Part shown: positions 42,731 to 45,266 of the stretch, in pieces
Position numbering within the stretch: the stretch's first letter is position 1
Layout: each line of letters starts with the position of its first letter
Assembly: GCA_050290245.1 (NCBI GenBank)
Contig: JBNKHH010000046.1
Coordinates: 1 to 45,266, forward strand
From: JBNKHH01 sp050290245
GTDB lineage: Bacteria > Pseudomonadota > Alphaproteobacteria > Rhodobacterales > Rhodobacteraceae
Reading direction: 5' to 3'
Length of the DNA stretch: 45,266 nucleotides
Translations under genes and position numbers: made by a program
Notes under the pieces: model-generated
The model's database searches: none
What the model saw: the letters and a program-made list of their open reading frames with translations, nothing else
What the model was told of the DNA's origin: nothing

Positions 42731-43928
42731 CCCGCACCATCATTCTGCCAAAGCCGTGGAAGTGGTAGCGGTTCGCGATCTGCGGTGTCTCCATTATTCG
42801 CAAATCGGGGCAGCGCGAGAACAGGGCGGGCAGGGCGATCTGCATCTCCAGTCGGGCAAGGGATGCGCCGATACAAACGTGGATGCCCGAGCCAAAAGCC
42901 AAATGCGATCGCCGCAGCCGGAAGGGATCGAATTTTTCTGCATCCGGCCAGACAGAGTCATCTCGGCAGGCCGAGCCAAGCAGGCATGCGATTTCCTGAC
43001 CTGGGTCGAGCGAAATGCCTTCGATTTCAACCGGTTCGTAGACGTGGCGCGTGAAAAGATGCAGTGGGGGCGCGTACCTCAGACATTCCTCGACGGTATT
43101 CGCGATCTGTTGCGGCGACAGCGCAATGGCCCGATCCGGGAAAGAGTATAGCAGGGCAATCGCATTTCCAAGGGCGTGCACGGTCGCCTCGTGTCCGGCG
43201 TTCAGCAAAAGAACAACCGTGGACATCAACTCGTCCGACGTCATCTCGCCCGCCGAAGTGGCGGTGATCAGGTCGTCGATAAAGGCCGCGCCGGGGTTGT
43301 TGCGGCGGTGCTTGACGAAATCGGCGATGAATCCGCTGAACTCGCGCGCCGCCCTGGCTGCCGCCTTTTCGATCTCAGAGTCACGCCTGGTCTGGTACAT
43401 CGCGACCATGTCGTTCGACCAGCTTTGCAGCTGGCCGGCCAGGTCAACGGGTATACCGAGGAACTCGGCGATAACGATGCATGGCAGAGGCTTGGTGAAT
43501 GCCTCGATCAGGTCGAACTCAGTGTCCGGAAAACTGTCTATCAGATCGTCCGATATGCAACTTACGCGGGGCGCGAGCGGAGCAAGGCGCTCGCGGCCGA
43601 AACCTTCCATGGAGATGCGTCTGAGGCGTGTGTGCTCGGGTGGTTCGAGTTCCAGCAACGAGTATTTTTCCAGACGTCCGAACTCTTCCAATCCGGCGAT
43701 CATCGGTAATCGTTTCTCGACCGGCACCTTTCGACCCATTTTCGAGCTGCGCAGAACCGAGGTGGATGCCACATGTGTCGTCGCGACGGGCATCCCCATT
43801 TCTTCCCAGAAGACGATGTCCGCCAAGGCCCGGCAGCGGCTGTAGAACGGATAAGGATTGGCCGCGAAATCCGGATTGTTGGGATCCTGGGAAACGCTGA
43901 CCATGTAAGTGTCTTTGGCTTGGTTCAT
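42723..43928 (-). CDS. Cytochrome P450
   Basis: A 401-residue soluble bacterial P450. The haem thiolate Cys352 is in HLAFGSGIHVCIGASLAR. The oxygen-activating I-helix has AGHEAT (244-249), ExxR is Glu281-Arg284 and the meander is FDPFRLRR. The substrate is unknown. No ferredoxin is adjacent; the ferredoxin reductase at 25996-27201 could be a partner, but nothing in the sequence proves it. The Shine-Dalgarno directly abuts the ATG, so the start is uncertain. Confidence 0.92.
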   Translation of the reverse strand: MNQAKDTYMVSVSQDPNNPDFAANPYPFYSRCRALADIVFWEEMGMPVATTHVASTSVLRSSKMGRKVPVEKRLPMIAGLEEFGRLEKYSLLELEPPEHTRLRRISMEGFGRERLAPLAPRVSCISDDLIDSFPDTEFDLIEAFTKPLPCIVIAEFLGIPVDLAGQLQSWSNDMVAMYQTRRDSEIEKAAARAAREFSGFIADFVKHRRNNPGAAFIDDLITATSAGEMTSDELMSTVVLLLNAGHEATVHALGNAIALLYSFPDRAIALSPQQIANTVEECLRYAPPLHLFTRHVYEPVEIEGISLDPGQEIACLLGSACRDDSVWPDAEKFDPFRLRRSHLAFGSGIHVCIGASLARLEMQIALPALFSRCPDLRIMETPQIANRYHFHGFGRMMVRVR

Positions 43929-44128
43929 TCCCTATCTGGACCAGCAAACGACGTCTGGCTCAATCTAACCTTTTGGACAGGTTGGTCGCCGGTAGCGTCA
44001 GGTGGGTCGGCGCTCGGCACGTGTGCGTCGGCGGCAGGCGGCCCGTTTGCGGTTCGGGGGTTGAGACGCTTGGGCGGCCATGCGAAGTCTGGGTTGGCCT
44101 CGACAGGGATTGAGATGGATCGTTTGAA

Positions 44129-45148
44129 ATGAGTGGCTTGCTTGCATTGCTTGACGACGTCGCGGCGATTGCCAAGCTGACGGCAACCCAGATTGACGAT
44201 CTTGCGGGACAGGCTGCGAAAGTGGGCGCAAAAGTCGGTGCGACGGTCATCGACGATGCGGCCAAGGCGGGTACCAAGGCGGCTGGCGTGGTCATTGATG
44301 ATGCGGCTGTCGCACCAAAATATGTCACCGGACTTCCGGCTGCGCGTGAACTTCCGATTATTTGGAAGATTGCCCGCGCTTCGTTTTTCAACAAGCTGGT
44401 CATTCTCCTTCCCCTCGCGCTGTTGCTCGATGCAGTACTGCCCTGGATGGTGACGCCCTTGCTGATGCTGGGCGGGTGCTACCTGTGTTTCGAAGGGGTC
44501 GAGAAGATTTGGCACTGGCTGCATCCTCATGCCGAAAGCCGTGCTCAGGAAGCCGGCGCTCTTGATGCGGCTCACCTTGAGGAGACGCGGGTCAAGGGGG
44601 CCATCAAGACCGATTTCATTCTTTCGGCCGAGATCATGACAATCTCGCTCGCTGCGGTTGACAACGACAATTGGATCGCGGCCGGCTTTATCCTTGCCAT
44701 CGTCGCCATCGGGATCACCGCGCTCGTCTATGGTGCTGTTGCAGCCTTGGTCAAGATGGACGACGTCGGGTTGAAATTATCCCAGGTCGGCCGATTTGCC
44801 GCGACCCGCAGGTTCGGAGTTGGTCTGGTCAAGTTCATGCCGACGCTGATGCGGATCATCGCCACGATCGGCACGGCGGCCATGCTTTGGGTTGGCGGCA
44901 ATATCATCGTTCACGGGCTTGAGGTGCTGGGGTGGCATTGGCCCTATGACACCATCCACCACATCGCCACTGCCGCGGCGCGCACCGTCGGGCGGGCGGA
45001 GGGGGCCGTCGAATGGATCGTGACAGCCGCCTTGGACGGGGTTCTGGGTATCCTGCTGGGGCTTGTTCTTATGCCGTTGGTGAACCGGTTTCTGGTGCCG
45101 TTGTTTGGCCTGTTCTTTCCGGAAAAACAGTCCTCTGAACACTTGTGA
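44129..45148 (+). CDS. DUF808 (YedI-like) membrane protein
   Basis: A 339-residue inner-membrane protein. MSGLLALLDDVAAIAKLTA followed by AAKAGTKAAGVVIDDAAV is the highly conserved DUF808 N-terminus. Then come LPIIWKIARASFFNKLVIL, the hydrophobic segment MLGGCYLCFEGVEKIWHWLH, the loop KGAIKTDFILSAEIMTISLA, several more helices, and LMPLVNRFLVPLFGLFF at the end. The function of the family is unknown. It stands alone downstream of the P450 promoter region. Confidence 0.92.
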   Translation: MSGLLALLDDVAAIAKLTATQIDDLAGQAAKVGAKVGATVIDDAAKAGTKAAGVVIDDAAVAPKYVTGLPAARELPIIWKIARASFFNKLVILLPLALLLDAVLPWMVTPLLMLGGCYLCFEGVEKIWHWLHPHAESRAQEAGALDAAHLEETRVKGAIKTDFILSAEIMTISLAAVDNDNWIAAGFILAIVAIGITALVYGAVAALVKMDDVGLKLSQVGRFAATRRFGVGLVKFMPTLMRIIATIGTAAMLWVGGNIIVHGLEVLGWHWPYDTIHHIATAAARTVGRAEGAVEWIVTAALDGVLGILLGLVLMPLVNRFLVPLFGLFFPEKQSSEHL

Positions 45149-45266
45149 TCTGCCCGAATCACCCTGTTGGCAGTGCGCACGGCCTGGGTGAGCGACAGAG
45201 CTGGCGGGACCGTCAGGAGCGGTCGTGTCGCGTGAAATGGCGCTTACAAGGGCGATTTCGCCCCCC

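Noticed and set aside
45250..45263. GGGCG-ATTT-CGCCC hairpin at the window end
   Set aside because: Only a 5-bp stem at the very edge; the neighbouring gene is not visible, so a terminator cannot be argued.

Overview
The window looks like a chromosomal segment of a high-GC marine alphaproteobacterium of the Rhodobacteraceae/Roseobacter type. The clues are the ccoNOQP-ccoGHIS block beside fnrL and hemN, the cysG-DUF2849-cysI-cysH-DUF934-fpr sulfur operon, an IF-3 with the N-terminus typical of the group, and FnrL-type operators (TTGAY-N4-GTCAA). The species cannot be named from this. I saw no rRNA, tRNA, CRISPR array, prophage or insertion sequence. Nearly all of it is compact, vertically inherited-looking core or near-core DNA.

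Layout. 1-813: end of rpe and a thioredoxin-fold gene. 832-8519 (minus): assembly genes ccoG-ccoH-ccoI-ccoS and, upstream of them, the cbb3 oxidase genes ccoN-ccoO-ccoQ-ccoP. 8520-11201: a 540-base gap, then fnrL and divergent hemN. Three FnrL-like boxes (5009-5022, 8613-8626, 9810-9823) tie these into one low-oxygen respiration and anaerobic haem circuit. 11198-15449 (minus): a TauE/SafE permease and smc. 15667-19062: a MaoC-like hydratase, an FAD oxidase and a methyltransferase that look like the two halves of MnmC on opposite strands, and a DMT exporter. 19136-20200: a predicted amino-acid-gated ion channel with glutamate-receptor architecture. 20197-21562 (minus): mlaC and mlaA. 21760-25366 (plus): five tightly packed genes (ridA, glycerophosphodiesterase, FemAB-like, phhB, mscS). 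25430-27767: peroxiredoxin, ferredoxin reductase and rsmD. 27764-32259 (minus): a VWA protein, dnaB, pyrE and pyrC. 32365-36677: small hypothetical genes, an unrecognised conserved-looking protein, glutaryl-CoA dehydrogenase, and infC starting at AUC. 36708-42134 (minus): the assimilatory sulfite-reduction operon with a divergent Lrp-type regulator. 42723-45148: a cytochrome P450 and a DUF808 membrane protein.

How the parts work together. FnrL probably senses oxygen through a [4Fe-4S] cluster held by four cysteines near its N-terminus, activates the high-affinity oxidase and its assembly factors, and controls hemN and itself from one shared box. In the sulfur operon CysG makes sirohaem for CysI, CysH makes sulfite from APS, and Fpr can supply reduced ferredoxin; the divergent Lrp-type gene is the obvious candidate regulator.

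Most unusual items: the prokaryotic glutamate-receptor-like channel with no potassium filter, the split divergent MnmC pair, the AUC start of infC, and several intergenic elements (an uninitiated open frame at 8720-9007, a structured element at 36100-36144, and a 25-codon small ORF at 35242-35319). I did not find anything that I can claim is a wholly new system.
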